Source of the DNA: Desmodesmus armatus
Lineage: Eukaryota > Chlorophyta > Chlorophyceae > Sphaeropleales > Scenedesmaceae
DNA length: 64,000 nt
Direction: 5' to 3'
Assembly (NCBI GenBank): GCA_007449985.2
Contig: VIIQ02000587.1
Coordinates: 62,001-126,000, forward strand
In this document: positions 18,838-30,408 of the stretch, in pieces
How positions within the stretch are numbered: the stretch's first letter is position 1
Layout: every line of letters starts with the position of its first letter
Made by a program: the position numbers and the translations under genes
Notes under the pieces: generated by a model
Databases searched by the model: none
What the model was told of the DNA's origin: nothing
The model's input: only the letters and a program-made list of their open reading frames with translations

Positions 18838-21800
18838 ATGGGCAATAGGTTCAGTACCACCAAGCAGGGCCTGGCAAGTTCACCAGGCCACGACGATTGT
18901 ATACAAAAACAAACGCCCACGGTGCCAACAGAGTCTCAACCCGCAGCTGAAGCCCCTCAGGTACGCCAGCTGGCAGTACGGCAGCTCATGCCACCTAGCT
19001 GCATGGCACAGCTGCAACACAGCACCACAACAGACTGCCACCAAAAATAGGAAACTTGGCTGGCAGACTTTACCTTGGTCGCAGGGGAGAAAAAATGCAA
19101 CTGGCAGTAGTGTATCAATCCAAAGACGTTTGTGCTGCTGTGCTGTGCAGGGGCCCACTGCAGCTGGTGACCCAGTCCCAGGCATAGAGCTGTTCAGGTT
19201 CATCAATGGTGCATGGCAGCTGATCTCCAGCAATGCCACACCACTGTTCTATGACGCTGACGCAGACAATGGGGGAGAAAAGAAGAACTGGCACCTGGAA
19301 ATCGCTGCTGTTGGAATGGAAAGTGACATCAACACCAGGGCTGATGCATCCTTGGGCTTTTTGGCAGACCTGATGCAGCAGCGTGTGACCTTTGAATTGC
19401 CAGATGCAAGCTTGTGGAGCCTGCGCTTCCCCACTGAAGAGCTGCTCAACGAATTTGTGCAGGAGCTGAACGTGAGGATTGGACACCTGGCAGCGACTGT
19501 AGCTCAGCTAGAGTCTATGCGGCTGTAGCAGCACTGCTGTCTGTGACTGTGTGTGGCATGCATGTCAAATGCACTGTGGAAGCAGCCATCTGTGTCCCTA
19601 CAGGTACACACTGCCACAAACACAATATCAAGTTCCCCACCGATGCACACACACATAATCATGTGCTGATGTCCACATGTGCAGGAGGACATCTTTGAGA
19701 ACACATATGGCTATGTGCCTGACAGCGCCCCAGAAAATGGAGAGTATGTCTACTACAGTGCTGGTGGCAGCACTGCAGAGCCTATGGAGGTAACAGGACA
19801 GCCTATGGAGGGGTTGTCAGTGCCAATACAACACTGTATTACAATTGCCACATGTTGGGTGTGCCACCACCAGCTACCACAGCACCCAGCGCAAAGGCAA
19901 AGCGACTTTGTGAGATATTACGATGCTCGACCCTCAGCTGCCTTGTTTGCATGGGCTTCAAGACAGGCTGCCTGTGTTCACACTGACAGCATCAAACACT
20001 GGCAGAGCTCACACTAGCGTTCCTCTCACAAGCTGGGTTGTTGTGCCACAGGCTGATGCCCAGCCAGAGGCACCAGAGCTCCTCGAGGAGCAGGAGGAGC
20101 TGGGCCTGACAGAGATCGCCGAGGAGGTCCCAACATGCCACAGCCTTGTCATGGGCACCGGCAGCCAAAGCTACCTGCACCACGGGGCAGAGTTCTCCAA
20201 ACTGCGCAACCATGCAGCATCAGTCACACTGGAGCCAGGCAAGTGTTGGCACTGTGCTGCTTGCTAGCTGAATGGACAGATGCGGCAGGAATGTGCAAGA
20301 CTGGTCGTAATGTGGGAGGCTGTACAGCCACGTGGAGTGCACTTGAGCGCTGAACATGCACGGTTGTGGCAGCAGTACCATGGCTCCGAGCCATGGAGTC
20401 CAGCACTAGTTGCGCAATTAGTCAGCATGCTGCCAACCCGCAAACCTTGGCCCTAGACACAACCTCACACAGGCTAGGGGATGTGTAATACTGGGCTCAT
20501 CAGTGCTGATGCTAAACGAACTAAACTACCATCTTGAAGCTTCCATGGGGGCTGTGCTGCATCCGACCAACAGTCAGGCTGGGCTACAACCTTGGTACTA
20601 ACCCAAATAGCAGGCTGGCTAATACCTCGGCTGCCTTTTGGCTTGGTACTAGGATGGTTCGGGATTGTTGGGTATGTGTGCAAGCCAAACTCTGAGACAA
20701 TGTAGACTGACTAGGCCCATATGGACCCAGACACTGATTATGGGGTACTCTTGACCTGCCAGGGGCCCTTGCGTGCTGATGCCTTGCCTGCAGAGGATGG
20801 GACCTTCTCCATCAAGGCCATTCATGGCACCCCTGTTGAGTCAAGCCAGGTTCTCCTCGCCAAGAATGAGACCGCCATGAACATGCTCTACGCCACAGAG
20901 GCCAGCAAGCTGCTGCATGCCGACATCGAAAGGAGCCAGGTCGTCTCCGAGTGGCAGATGCAGCATGACGGCGTGGCCCTAGCACAGCGCGCCATTGCTC
21001 CATGCAGCAAGGCCGACCAAGTCACGGCCAACCTTGATTCCGTGCTGAGCATGGCACACAACAGGCTGTGCCGGTGGGACCTCCGTGCACGGGAGGGAGT
21101 TGTGCAGGTGCGCCCAAGGGGGTGCAGACATGTGTGCATTGTACAAGAAATTTGACAGAGGCATACTGCATTGTGTACAGTCTTACAAAAGATCCTTGTA
21201 ATTCATACTGCTGGCCAGTCCTGCCTTGCATATCGACCAACAATGCTGTTAGCGGTCTGGTAGCTCTGTTCATGTGCAAGATCGGGTGAATGCGGTCGTG
21301 GAGCGACCATGAGCAGGGGAATTGTTATGCTGCAACATGTGTGTGACCCCCAGTGCGGCTCATTGACACTTGTCGCTGCATCACCTCAGCTCAATCACAA
21401 GTGCATCATGGCCTGAACAGCACACCCACATGGCAGCAGCATGCAACATGCAGCCCTACTTGCTGGCAAGACACGATGGTCTGAATCTGCCATGAGGATG
21501 GGGCTGAAGCAACATGCCAGATCCATTACATGCAGCTCTACTGCTGCTGGATCACATGCCTGCAGGTGAGTGGCCCTCTGAGCCTCTGGGACAACAAGAG
21601 TGGTCAGCCCTACACCAAGAACCCTGACTTCACATGCATCGCAGTCAGCGGTGCCGGCGGTGACGGCAATGGCTATGTGGTGGTAGGCAGCGCTGATGGC
21701 ATTATCAGGCTGTTCAACAACAAGTCCCTCAAGCCGGTGAGCCGCATGTGGCACATGGCTGTGCAACTAATAGGGCAGCTCCAACTCATGGCTCCCCATT

Positions 21801-23582
21801 ATTATAGCACTTTGCCTCTCGACAAGACCTGTTTTGCAACTGCATTCCTGGTGGTTGACTCAAATGTGCTTTTCAACGGCATTTGTCCAGCGTCATTAGC
21901 TTGATTGACCAAATTGCTGAAGGCCAACAGCAGACAGCGTGGGCAAAGCCCGCTGGCAGGCACACTGCAGCAGCAAACTTACTGACTGCACCCTGGAAAT
22001 GCATTTTCTTGCCATCACGACTGATTGCGCACACTGTTGTCGTCTTTGCTGTCCCTTTCAGGCCAAGACGACCATTGCAGGCCTGGGCAAGCCCATCACG
22101 GCTGTTGATGTGACGTATGATGGGCACTGGGTGATTGCCACAACTGATGACTATGTGATGGTAGTCAACACACACTTCAAAGACGAAGGTAATTATCCAC
22201 CCAGTGACCAAAACAGTCATCATTGGGAAAACGCGATTTGAGACACATGGCGTCGGATGAACGTTAAGTGCGTCGTGCAAGAGTTGTAAGTCCGTTGAGT
22301 GAGGGACAAACCGACGGCTAAAACAACGCAGGCCGCGACACTTAAACGACGATCTGTGCCAAACGAAACCTACTTTCGCACACGGCCCAGGCACAGCGTT
22401 GTTTGGGCGTCGCCTTTCTGTCGGGTATGGGTTTGTGGGTGCTATGACCTAGGCAACTGCAAGGCGACGTCATACATAGCGTCGTCCCTGCGTCAAGTGT
22501 TCGTCGTCTGCCCGTTGCCTGTGAACCGTGTACGTGTTCTTTTCAGACGACGGCGTTGATGATGGTTGCATGTGCGTCGTACAGGTCAACCTGGCGTGTC
22601 CTGTGCGTCTCTCATTGACTGTACCCTGCTGTAGTAGTGCAGAACACGCCAAGTTGACCCAAGCCAATACATGAAATTGACAGCTCTGATGATGCATGCA
22701 GATGCAGGCTCAACAAGAGAGCAGACAAAGGCGCAGTGTAGGATCCGTTCTGATCAGGAGCATGAGCCCTCCACTCACAACGCCAGGCCCTGTGTGTACA
22801 TGGCTGCTGTTGTGCAGGCGGTGCGGCGTGCTGCGCCTTCACACATGCTGGCCGTCACCAGTTGCAGCCTCCACGCCTGCTGCGCTTGACGCCAGAAGAC
22901 AAGCGCCGCACCCAGAACGCCCCCCTCAAGAACGCACACTTCTCTTGGGTGATGGAGGACAACACTCCTGAGCGGTGGATCTCAGCTACTTGCGGCAAGC
23001 ACACAGTGCTGTGGAACTTTAGGAGGTGGGCTATCACCGGCATACTGCTCTGCTATGGAAGGATGGGCCTGCATGAGAGGCCTTGCATTTGACTGCACAT
23101 TGACAGCGTCCAAGGCTGGCCAGCTGGCCGTGCACATGTATCCAGCAAAGAGTAGGCAGCAAACGAGTCACTAACAGGCCGGCAGAAGCCTCCAGAAGAG
23201 CCCTTTTCTCTGTAGAGCTCATTCAAATTCTCTGCTGAATTTTTGACCCACTCAATTTGAATGGTTGCATAAGCAGTTCACTTGCGGTGTGCTCCATACA
23301 GTGAGCATGATGCTGTTGGTTGGCTGTCAGACGCATCTGCCGCTTTTCCGGCAGCATGTTGCTGAGTCTATCTGTTGCTGCTGCCTGCTCCTGTATCTGC
23401 CCAGGGTCAAGACTGCCAGGGCTACTTGCACTTCACACAATGGCATGCCCACACTGCACCAGTACCACCTGTCTGCGCCCAGCCCCGAGGACATCAGTGA
23501 TAGCAAGTTCATGCACAGCAGCAGTGCCAGGGATGCTCGAGTTGTGGCCACCAACACCAGGCTGTACACCATCCAGTCCTAA
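18838..23582 (+). CDS. VID27: VID27/DEM-family protein, copy 3 (start codon shifted)
   Basis: Model: join(18838..18960, 19151..19471, 19685..19789, 20052..20238, 20794..21107, 21566..21736, 22062..22188, 22818..23025, 23405..23582), 577 residues, all junctions in phase. The codon matching the ATG of copies 1 and 2 is ACG here (18919-18921). An in-frame ATG 27 codons upstream (18838) keeps the frame open and gives an N-terminus MGNRFS, which fits the MGxxxS/T N-myristoylation pattern. Relative to copy 1, exon 2 is 15 nt longer, exon 4 is 9 nt longer, exon 5 is 9 nt shorter, exon 7 is 3 nt longer and exon 8 is 3 nt shorter. All are multiples of three, which points to selection for an open frame. 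It is more diverged than copy 2 is from copy 1. The GC donor of intron 4 is retained. TGTAA follows at 23872. Confidence 0.85.
22200..22680. other. CpG-rich insertion in intron 7 of VID27 copy 3
   Basis: The intron between exons 7 and 8 is enlarged by roughly 450 bp whose base use differs from its surroundings, with many CGTCG/GACG steps. Two near-identical GTGCGTCGTRCA motifs occur near its ends (22270 and 22571). No coding frame is evident. The matching intron of copies 1 and 2 lacks it, so it is probably a small mobile element or fragment. Confidence 0.5.
22584..22659. repeat. Inverted repeat hairpin (16-bp arms, 44-nt loop)
   Basis: GGTCAACCTGGCGTGT at 22584-22599 and ACACGCCAAGTTGACC at 22644-22659 are complementary at 15 of 16 positions. 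They could be terminal repeats of a tiny MITE or a structural RNA stem in the intron. The hairpin sits at the right end of the CpG-rich insertion. Confidence 0.7.
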
Positions 23583-23871
23583 ATAGTGTTACAGGCTGCT
23601 AGTCGATGACTGGCCAGTTGTGTCCTCATGCAGATCAGTGAGCGATTGAGGAGATGCAGGAGCTGTGTCCATGCTAGTCACACATGTTGTGACACTTTGG
23701 TGGTGTATGCAACACTGCTGTTGCAGCTTGTGTCCATGGTGTGAAGCACCTGGATGTCTACCGACTCGGTAGATTCTGAACAATTGTGACGTATAGTTTC
23801 TCTGGCGTACTGAAACACGACAGGTGATGTGCTGGTGTACTTCACTAATCGGTGTGTCAGGCAGGTAACCA

Positions 23872-23876
23872 TGTAA
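23872..23876 (+). terminator. TGTAA polyadenylation signal, VID27 copy 3
   Basis: TGTAA in the conserved GTCAGGCAGGTAACCATGTA block, 290 nt after the stop. Confidence 0.55.
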
Positions 23877-23889
23877 CATCAGATTCCTG

Positions 23890-24487
23890 GCAATCTGCAG
23901 TTTGGTGCAGCTGCCTCAGCAATGCCTTGAAAGCAACAGGACAAGCGCACATGCACGGCCGCCTACGGACAAGCCTCCCTCTGCAGAGAGAAGCCTCATC
24001 TAATGCAGTGGGCCGGCAAAGTCCTGTTCCCTTTGTGGTGACTCTGAAATTGGTGGTCGCGTTGAACCTGGTGGGAAGTTCTTCTTCCTAGTGACAGCCT
24101 GTGCGTTTATCAGCAAGTGGTTACTGGCAGTATGAACCAGCCAAAGTATGAACCAGCCAAAGCATTACTCAGTAGCCGCCCAGTTCATGCCGACGCCTAC
24201 ACAGACATGCTGGCAACCACCATGACGTGCACGTGCATTACCTGACAGCCACAACACATCCTCCATAAAAAATGAGTTTGCACACCCACACTCAAGTGCA
24301 TGGCCAGCACTAGCACTGCACATCAATGCAAGCATGTCCTGCTGCCAAGTGCAACAACACACAATAAGCGCATTGCAACTGCCACATGAGGACCCCCAAA
24401 CACGCAATGCCAGCTGCACCTCGAGCACTGCTTTATCACCCAGAACATGCCAGCACATGGCTGTGCCATACCCTTCAAGCAACGACT
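23890..24487. other. Convergent 3' intergenic region
   Basis: Contains 3'-flank sequence shared between VID27 units (a block near 24240 with GACAGCCACAACACATCC) and the 3' end of the minus-strand SAP/RNase Z-like gene. No gene seen. Confidence 0.5.
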
Positions 24488-27400
24488 TCATCTCGCCACA
24501 CTGCGCTCCCTCCACTTCTCCCGCTGCTGCCCTCCCTGCCGCTGCTGATACCCACCCCGCCCCTGCTGGCCACCCCCCCCGGCCCCCGCCGCGGCCGCCC
24601 CTGAACCCCCCTGCTGCCGCTGGTGTGACCCCTCCTGCCTCTTCGGCGGGTGTGCATGCACCGCCAGCAGGGCGTCAGCACACATGACCAGGCTGGTGCT
24701 GCGCGCCTCCTCCTCCTTCGCCTTCATATCCAAGGGTGGTGGCGGGCCGTTGCCTGAGTTATCCTCCACAATGAGGCTCAGGTTGTCGCGGCCAGGCACC
24801 AGCAGCCCGCAGTCATACTCCTGAGCCACTGTCTGCAGGAAGGCAGCAAGCTCAGGGTCTGCCGGTGACAGCTGCTGCTCCCATGGCTGCTGCTGGTGCG
24901 CCTGCTCCTCTCCACCTTCCTCACCCTGCTGGGAGACTGACGATTCTTCGTCGTCTTCGCTGTCCGCACGGCTGCTGCTGGGGCTGCTGCTGCTGAGGGC
25001 GGACCGAACGCGCCGCTGCCTCCACATAGGGTTGAACCCATTGTTCTCCATGTTGTAGGCCCGCATAGTCTCCTCAGATACCGGCATACCCGTAGTCACC
25101 AGCGAGCGCACACCCCACTCCCGGGCGCAGCGGCCGACAGCAGCACCCAGGGGTGCCCCAGGTGCTGCTGCATCCCTGGCTGCCCCCGCAGCAGCAAACA
25201 TGACGTCTGCCTGAACAGCATGAGGGCCAAGTGCTGCTGCAGAGGTGCAGTCAGGCAGCAGCACCATCTTGCGGCCAGGCTTGTCCTGCGTGCACACCAT
25301 GTAGGCTGGGATGAGGATGCCGTCGTCGTTGAGCACTGGCTCCCCAGTCTTCGCCACACCATACAGCTCATCTGCGCGCAGTCAGGTGGCAACAGGGCAG
25401 CAGACAATGGGGATCAGCACAGCTCACTTTGGATGGTGTGACGAGTCACCAAACGCACAGGACCATAGGGTGACCTGGTGCTTATCAGTACAGGCAGCTG
25501 ATGCAGCCAGCAATCCACAAACGTCTGGCAGACATCTAGTACAGCCAAGTGCATACCCTACCAACATACCCCGTTCAAACACCACCCCACAGGCACCCAA
25601 GCCTATCCTGCGACCCTTACTGTTCATGATGTTGAGTGCTTGGCAGCGTGGTACGCTCAGGTTGCCCTGCTTGTCCGCCTCCCTCCACACCATGGCCCAG
25701 GCCAAGTCCTCTGCCTCAACCGCCACAGCTGTCAGGCTGGCAGCCTCATCTGCGTGTATGGTCCAGGTCATGGCGGAGCGAGGCAGGCCCTGCCTGCTGG
25801 GGTCACCAGGGGGTGGGGTGGGCAGGGGCCTGTAGCCTGCACGGGGGTTCTTCGCCAGCACACCGCCAGAGGAGCGGCTGCCTGTCTTGAGCCGGGCGCG
25901 ACCCTGCAGCAGCACGACAAGCAGCCCCATGCAGTGAGTGATCCCCCACGTGCTGCACATACTACCATCATCCACGCAAGGATCTTGTTGTCCTCGACAA
26001 AGTGTGGCGTGTGATCAAACAAACTTCCAGCAGCACCAGCAACCAGGCTGCTCTCAGCATCGCAGGAGCTGCCAACATTGGCACACTGCGGCCAAATATA
26101 CATGGGCGTAATCATTCGACAACAACCCAAGAGGACCCCGCCAGCCAAAGCAGCCACAGCAATGCCCCTAACCCCAGCCGCCTCACCTCCAGGGGGTTGA
26201 AGTTGTCCAGGTTAGCATCCACATAGCCGTCAGGGTTGAGCTGGTCGGGTGGCAGCAGCACACGCCACAGCTTGGAGCGCGGGTTGAACAGCTGCGGCTC
26301 CATATCCTCCTTGCTGACAGCATCGTGCACAAACTCATGAACAATCACCGGCATCTCCAGGTACGTGTTGCCGCACTGTTACAGAGATACAAACATACAC
26401 GAGTACACATCAGCACAGCAGCATACAGCTCAGCATGCAGCCGCAGGCAGGCAACATGCAAGCAAGGCACTCAACCATCAGGATCACTGACAGTAATGTG
26501 GTCCCAGCACTAGTGGCTGGCTGCAGTGGGGTGCTGCAGCCGACCGTGGGTAGGGACTCCGGGTGTCAGCCGCACCCGCACAGCCGAAGCCGTACGGATG
26601 ACTTGATCTGGGCCGCGGAAGTAAGGAGTTGCACCATGGGCAGGCACACCCCAAGGCATAATGCGGCCCATGCCTTACATGTTACGTTTGAGATTCGAAA
26701 TCTAGGGTTCACGGGCATGTGCATGTGGCGGGCAGGGGGGCTGACAGTCCAGCAAGCTGGTCTGTTGTGAGCTGTGCGCTGTGCATGCTGTGGGGATCTG
26801 CTGGCAACCTTTCCATTCCTAGCAGTGTGGTGCATGGAAGCATCCTGCGCAGCACTGCTCAGCACAAGACAAGATCTGCATGAATTTCACTGCCATGACG
26901 CAAAGACTCACGTCATACATGGTTGACAGGAACTCGCATGTGCCCTCAGGGGCAAACACGTGCACAGGTATGTCGGCCTTCTCATGCCCCTTCTCCCGTG
27001 AGGCCCCGATGATGCACAACACACCAGGCAAGCCCAGCAGGGCATCAGGGGACTGGCGGCTCACAACAACACGGTGCATCTGCACGCAAGCAGGGCCAAG
27101 AGCGAGGGGAAGCGCAGCGAGAGACGCGTCAGCCAATGATCAGCAAGGCATGGCAAATGAGGTGTGGAGTGACTGTCTAAAGCAGCAGCATGTTGGACAG
27201 CACTTGAGGCATTGTGCAGGCAAAGTCTATGTAGGGCGCCGCAGAAGCCAGCAGAAGCCCTGCCAGAAACCCCACCCCTGCAAGGCCGCCCCAAATAACC
27301 TTGCCGCACTCACTGTGCACACGGCTGGCTATATATGCACACGAAACTGCACCTGGCAGCAAGCGCATGTGCACCACATAAGCGGAACATGCAATCAGAC

Positions 27401-28250
27401 GCAATACTGGTCCCCCACCTTGCTTGGCCTGAGGTGCTCCTGCCACATGAGCAGCCGCTGTGTGTCCTCGCCAACGTCAAACAGCCAGGCGTCCCGCTCC
27501 CGCAGCAGGGCCAGGCAGCAGGAGCTGCTGTCACCAGACGCCGCCCCGTCAGCAGCACCACCCACCAGGGTGAACGTCAGCCCGGCGCGGTTGGCCTGGA
27601 TGGTCAAGCAGGCAGCAGCAGCAGCAGCAGACAGACAACCCCGGATGCTGAGGGTCAGTGAGGTGCTGTTGTGGACAGTGATGGCGTAAGAGGACCGAGC
27701 CTGCACCAATAAAGACCCCGTTTGACTTCACCCTGTCTTCAGGCCTCGGATCCCCTGGGACTTGTTATGTCATCTTTTCCTTCCCTTTAGTGTGCGATCA
27801 CTCACCATACACAGCACTGCTGTGCTGCTGCCACTCTCCTGTCTCCACCACATGGCCAGTCTGTACTGCTGAGCCCATAGCCTACACCTAGCCACAACCT
27901 GCTTCAGCCTCCGCTGACCTCTGGGTCCTCCACTCACACCAAACCTCACTCACACTCCCACACCACACCCCAGTCACACACGCACTGTCATCAGCTCACC
28001 CTGAGGATCAGGTCCCTCTCCACCTCATTAAAGTTGGTCATCCAGTCCACAGGGTACACATGGCCCCTGGCCTGCTGGGCCAGTGGCGGCAGCTCATCCA
28101 GCGACACACCCACAGCGGCAGCTACACGCTCAGCCTCCTCTGCATCCCAGGGAGGCATCGTGCCAGGCACAACCACGGGACCTTGGGAGAGGGTGTACCC
28201 AGGCGGCACAACTGCCTTTGCTGTCTTGGCAGCCTGAGCCTGCTGGCCAG

Positions 28251-28281
<31 letters not shown>

Positions 28282-30115
28282 AGGCTGAGATTTTGAAGGC
28301 AGCGGCGGCTGCGCTAGCTGTTGCTGCTGGATGTGCGGCTTCTGTGGGGCTGCTGCTGCTGGCTTGTTGTGCTGAACCTGCTGAAGCTGCTGCCCTGGCA
28401 GCAACAGAGATGCCTCCAGCTGCTCTTTTATTTGCTGTTTGTACTGCTGCGCTGTCAGCTTCTCCCCACTGGGCTCTGCTTGCTGCCGGTCCAGCGTGCT
28501 GCTGCCACCACTGACACCTGGCTCAGCTTCTTGCTGATTGGTTGTCGCCTGCGCTGGTGCAGCTGCACCCCGCACGACCTTCGGCTGCTGCTGCGGTACT
28601 GGCGGTGGTTGTGCTAGCTGCTGCTTCATACCCTGTTGAATGCTGTGCTGGTCCGCGTCTGCACATGCTGCCAAGCACAGCAGCAGCTTATGCACCAGGT
28701 CTGCTGCCGTCCCTGCCAGCAGCTGCTCCTGGTTCAAGGTGACAGCGGGGCTCACCAGCGGCCACACACCAGCCAGTGCTGCACGCAGGTCCTCAACCTA
28801 GCGGGCACAGGCACAGTGGGTGCAGGCACAGGAACAGGCACAGGCACAGCAGGGAACAAGAACATGTTGGTTGGAGGTGATGAAGCAGCAGTGTGCAGCA
28901 ACAGTGTGGGAAAGAGGGGAGAAGAGATGTGCAGCACAGCAGTGTGCAGCGACAGTTTGGAAAGATCTATGCTGGCGCACACCCTGGTGCCTGCTGATCC
29001 CCACCTGTTGCTGGCTGCACCCTACTGTACCCCCAAAGGCTCACCTGGCAGCGAGCCAACGCCTGTGGACCCAGGCCGCTGGCAGCCTCCTGTGCGCCGA
29101 GCTGCTGCTGTGCTGCAGCAGACACTGCAGGTGCCAGCAGCTGCAGCAGCTGCAGGCCCTCAACTGTCAGCAGCACAGGGTCTGCAGACACCCCTCCCGC
29201 TGCTGCTGCTGCTGCTGTAGTTGGGTGCAGGAGGTGTGCCAGCAGTGCGTTGATGTAGTCCTCCTTGAGCCCCTTGACCTCAGGCAGCTGCAGCCGAGAC
29301 AGCTCAGCACGCAGCTCTACTGCCTGCAGACACAAACATTCAGCGCACACACCAGGCACAAACCAGGGGCAGTGTCAGTAACAGCACATGTGAAGCAGTC
29401 ATACACTGTGGTTGGCGTGTGACCACCTGCCTTCCCACCCGCTCACTATGCAGGGCCTAGCTGTTGCTGTTGGCCCCCACAGCACCTGTGTGCACAGACC
29501 TCCAGCCACAGCAGATGCATCACTACTGAAGACCTCTGGCATCTACCCTGACGCAGGTCTGAGCTGGCAGCAGCTGCTACAGAGAGGGCCACAGCTGATG
29601 ACCTGCGTGTCTGACCCTACCGTAAGTTTGCGCAGCTTGTTCTTAGTGATGTGTCCCAGCTTTGGTTGCTTGTCCTGCGGCCACTGCACCAGCTCATGCT
29701 GCATGTCAACCAAGCTGGGTATGTTGTTGAAGGCACTAGCTGGCCAGCATGCTGTGATGTCAGCTGCAGCTCTTGCACCTGCCACAGCAGCGGCGGCAGC
29801 AGCTGCTGCTGCAACTGCAACCGTGGCCAAGCCGCGACTTGGTGTGGAGACCTGCCGCTGCTGCTGTTGGTGTGGGGCCTCCCAGTGACTGTGCCCTTCA
29901 TGAAGGTACTGCACCGAATGCTCCCAATGCTGCTGCTGTTGCTGCTGCTGCTGCTGTTCGTGTTGCAGCAGGAGGCATAATTGCTGCAGCTGGGCAGGAT
30001 GCTGCTGTTGGGCGCTGGACCAGCCCACCAAGGGTGCACGTGGGTGCTGAACCACATGCTGGGGCGGTGCTTGATTGGACAGCCGCTGCACAACACCTGG
30101 TGGCCACAACGACAT
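24488..30115 (-). CDS. SAP-domain protein with RNase Z-like (metallo-beta-lactamase) pseudoenzyme domain
   Basis: Model on the minus strand: exons 30115..29621, 29323..29045, 28797..28000, 27700..27419, 27079..26912, 26375..26187, 25903..25621, 25371..24488. Result: 1125 residues, all phases matching. A SAP motif at about 160-196 (NKLRKLT joined to AVELRAELSRLQLPEVKG) suggests nucleic-acid binding. Residues 260-520 are Gln/Pro-rich with a polyQ tract. From about 560 the chain follows tRNase Z: WLFDVGEDTQ (about 596-605), GLPGVLC, ELYG.AKTGEPV, PGRKMVLLPD. The metal-binding HxHxDH motif reads RQSPDA (about 626-631), and the later HEA(T), GHST and THFS positions read FAA, GAPL and TTGM. It therefore lacks the zinc site and should not cleave tRNA. 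The C-terminus is Gly/Gln-rich. The join between the SAP part and the RNase Z-like part is inferred from frame continuity; two separate genes remain possible. Confidence 0.75.
28256..28281. repeat. CTG/CAG trinucleotide tract (coding polyQ)
   Basis: An uninterrupted run of CTG units lies inside exon 3 of the minus-strand SAP/RNase Z-like gene, where it encodes polyglutamine. Shorter CAG/CTG runs occur near 29207 and 29930 in the same gene. Confidence 0.85.
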
Positions 30116-30408
30116 CCTGTGTGGGGTCAGGTGCTCGCCTGCATGCAAGCTGGAATCGCGACGATCAAATTACTGGGTCAACCCCTTCAGCAGAAAAGTC
30201 ACAAGCTCAGCTTAGCTGACTGGATTGGGGATTGTCATCTGGCATTTTGCAGCAGTTGGCAACCGCTTGACTGCTTGGACCCGCTGAAGCCATACACTTC
30301 TTGGAAACCATTGTGGTTCATAATTGCAAAGTATTGCGCTCGAGGCCTCATCAACCGTCGTTACATTGCAATCCTCCAACAGCAGCAGGCAGTAAATAGA
30401 TCAACGCC
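30116..30408. promoter_or_regulatory. Short divergent promoter (SAP/RNase Z-like gene and BolA gene)
   Basis: Only 293 bp separate the two predicted start codons, which point away from each other. Both promoters and 5' UTRs must lie here. No TATA box is obvious. Confidence 0.45.

Noticed and set aside
26566..27689. Long plus-strand frames opposite the SAP/RNase Z-like gene
   Set aside because: They are antisense shadows of the minus-strand exons and introns; the minus model has consistent splice phases and family motifs.
28034..29220. Ala/Leu-rich plus-strand ORFs at 28-29 kb
   Set aside because: Antisense of the CAG-rich polyQ/polyA exons of the minus-strand gene.
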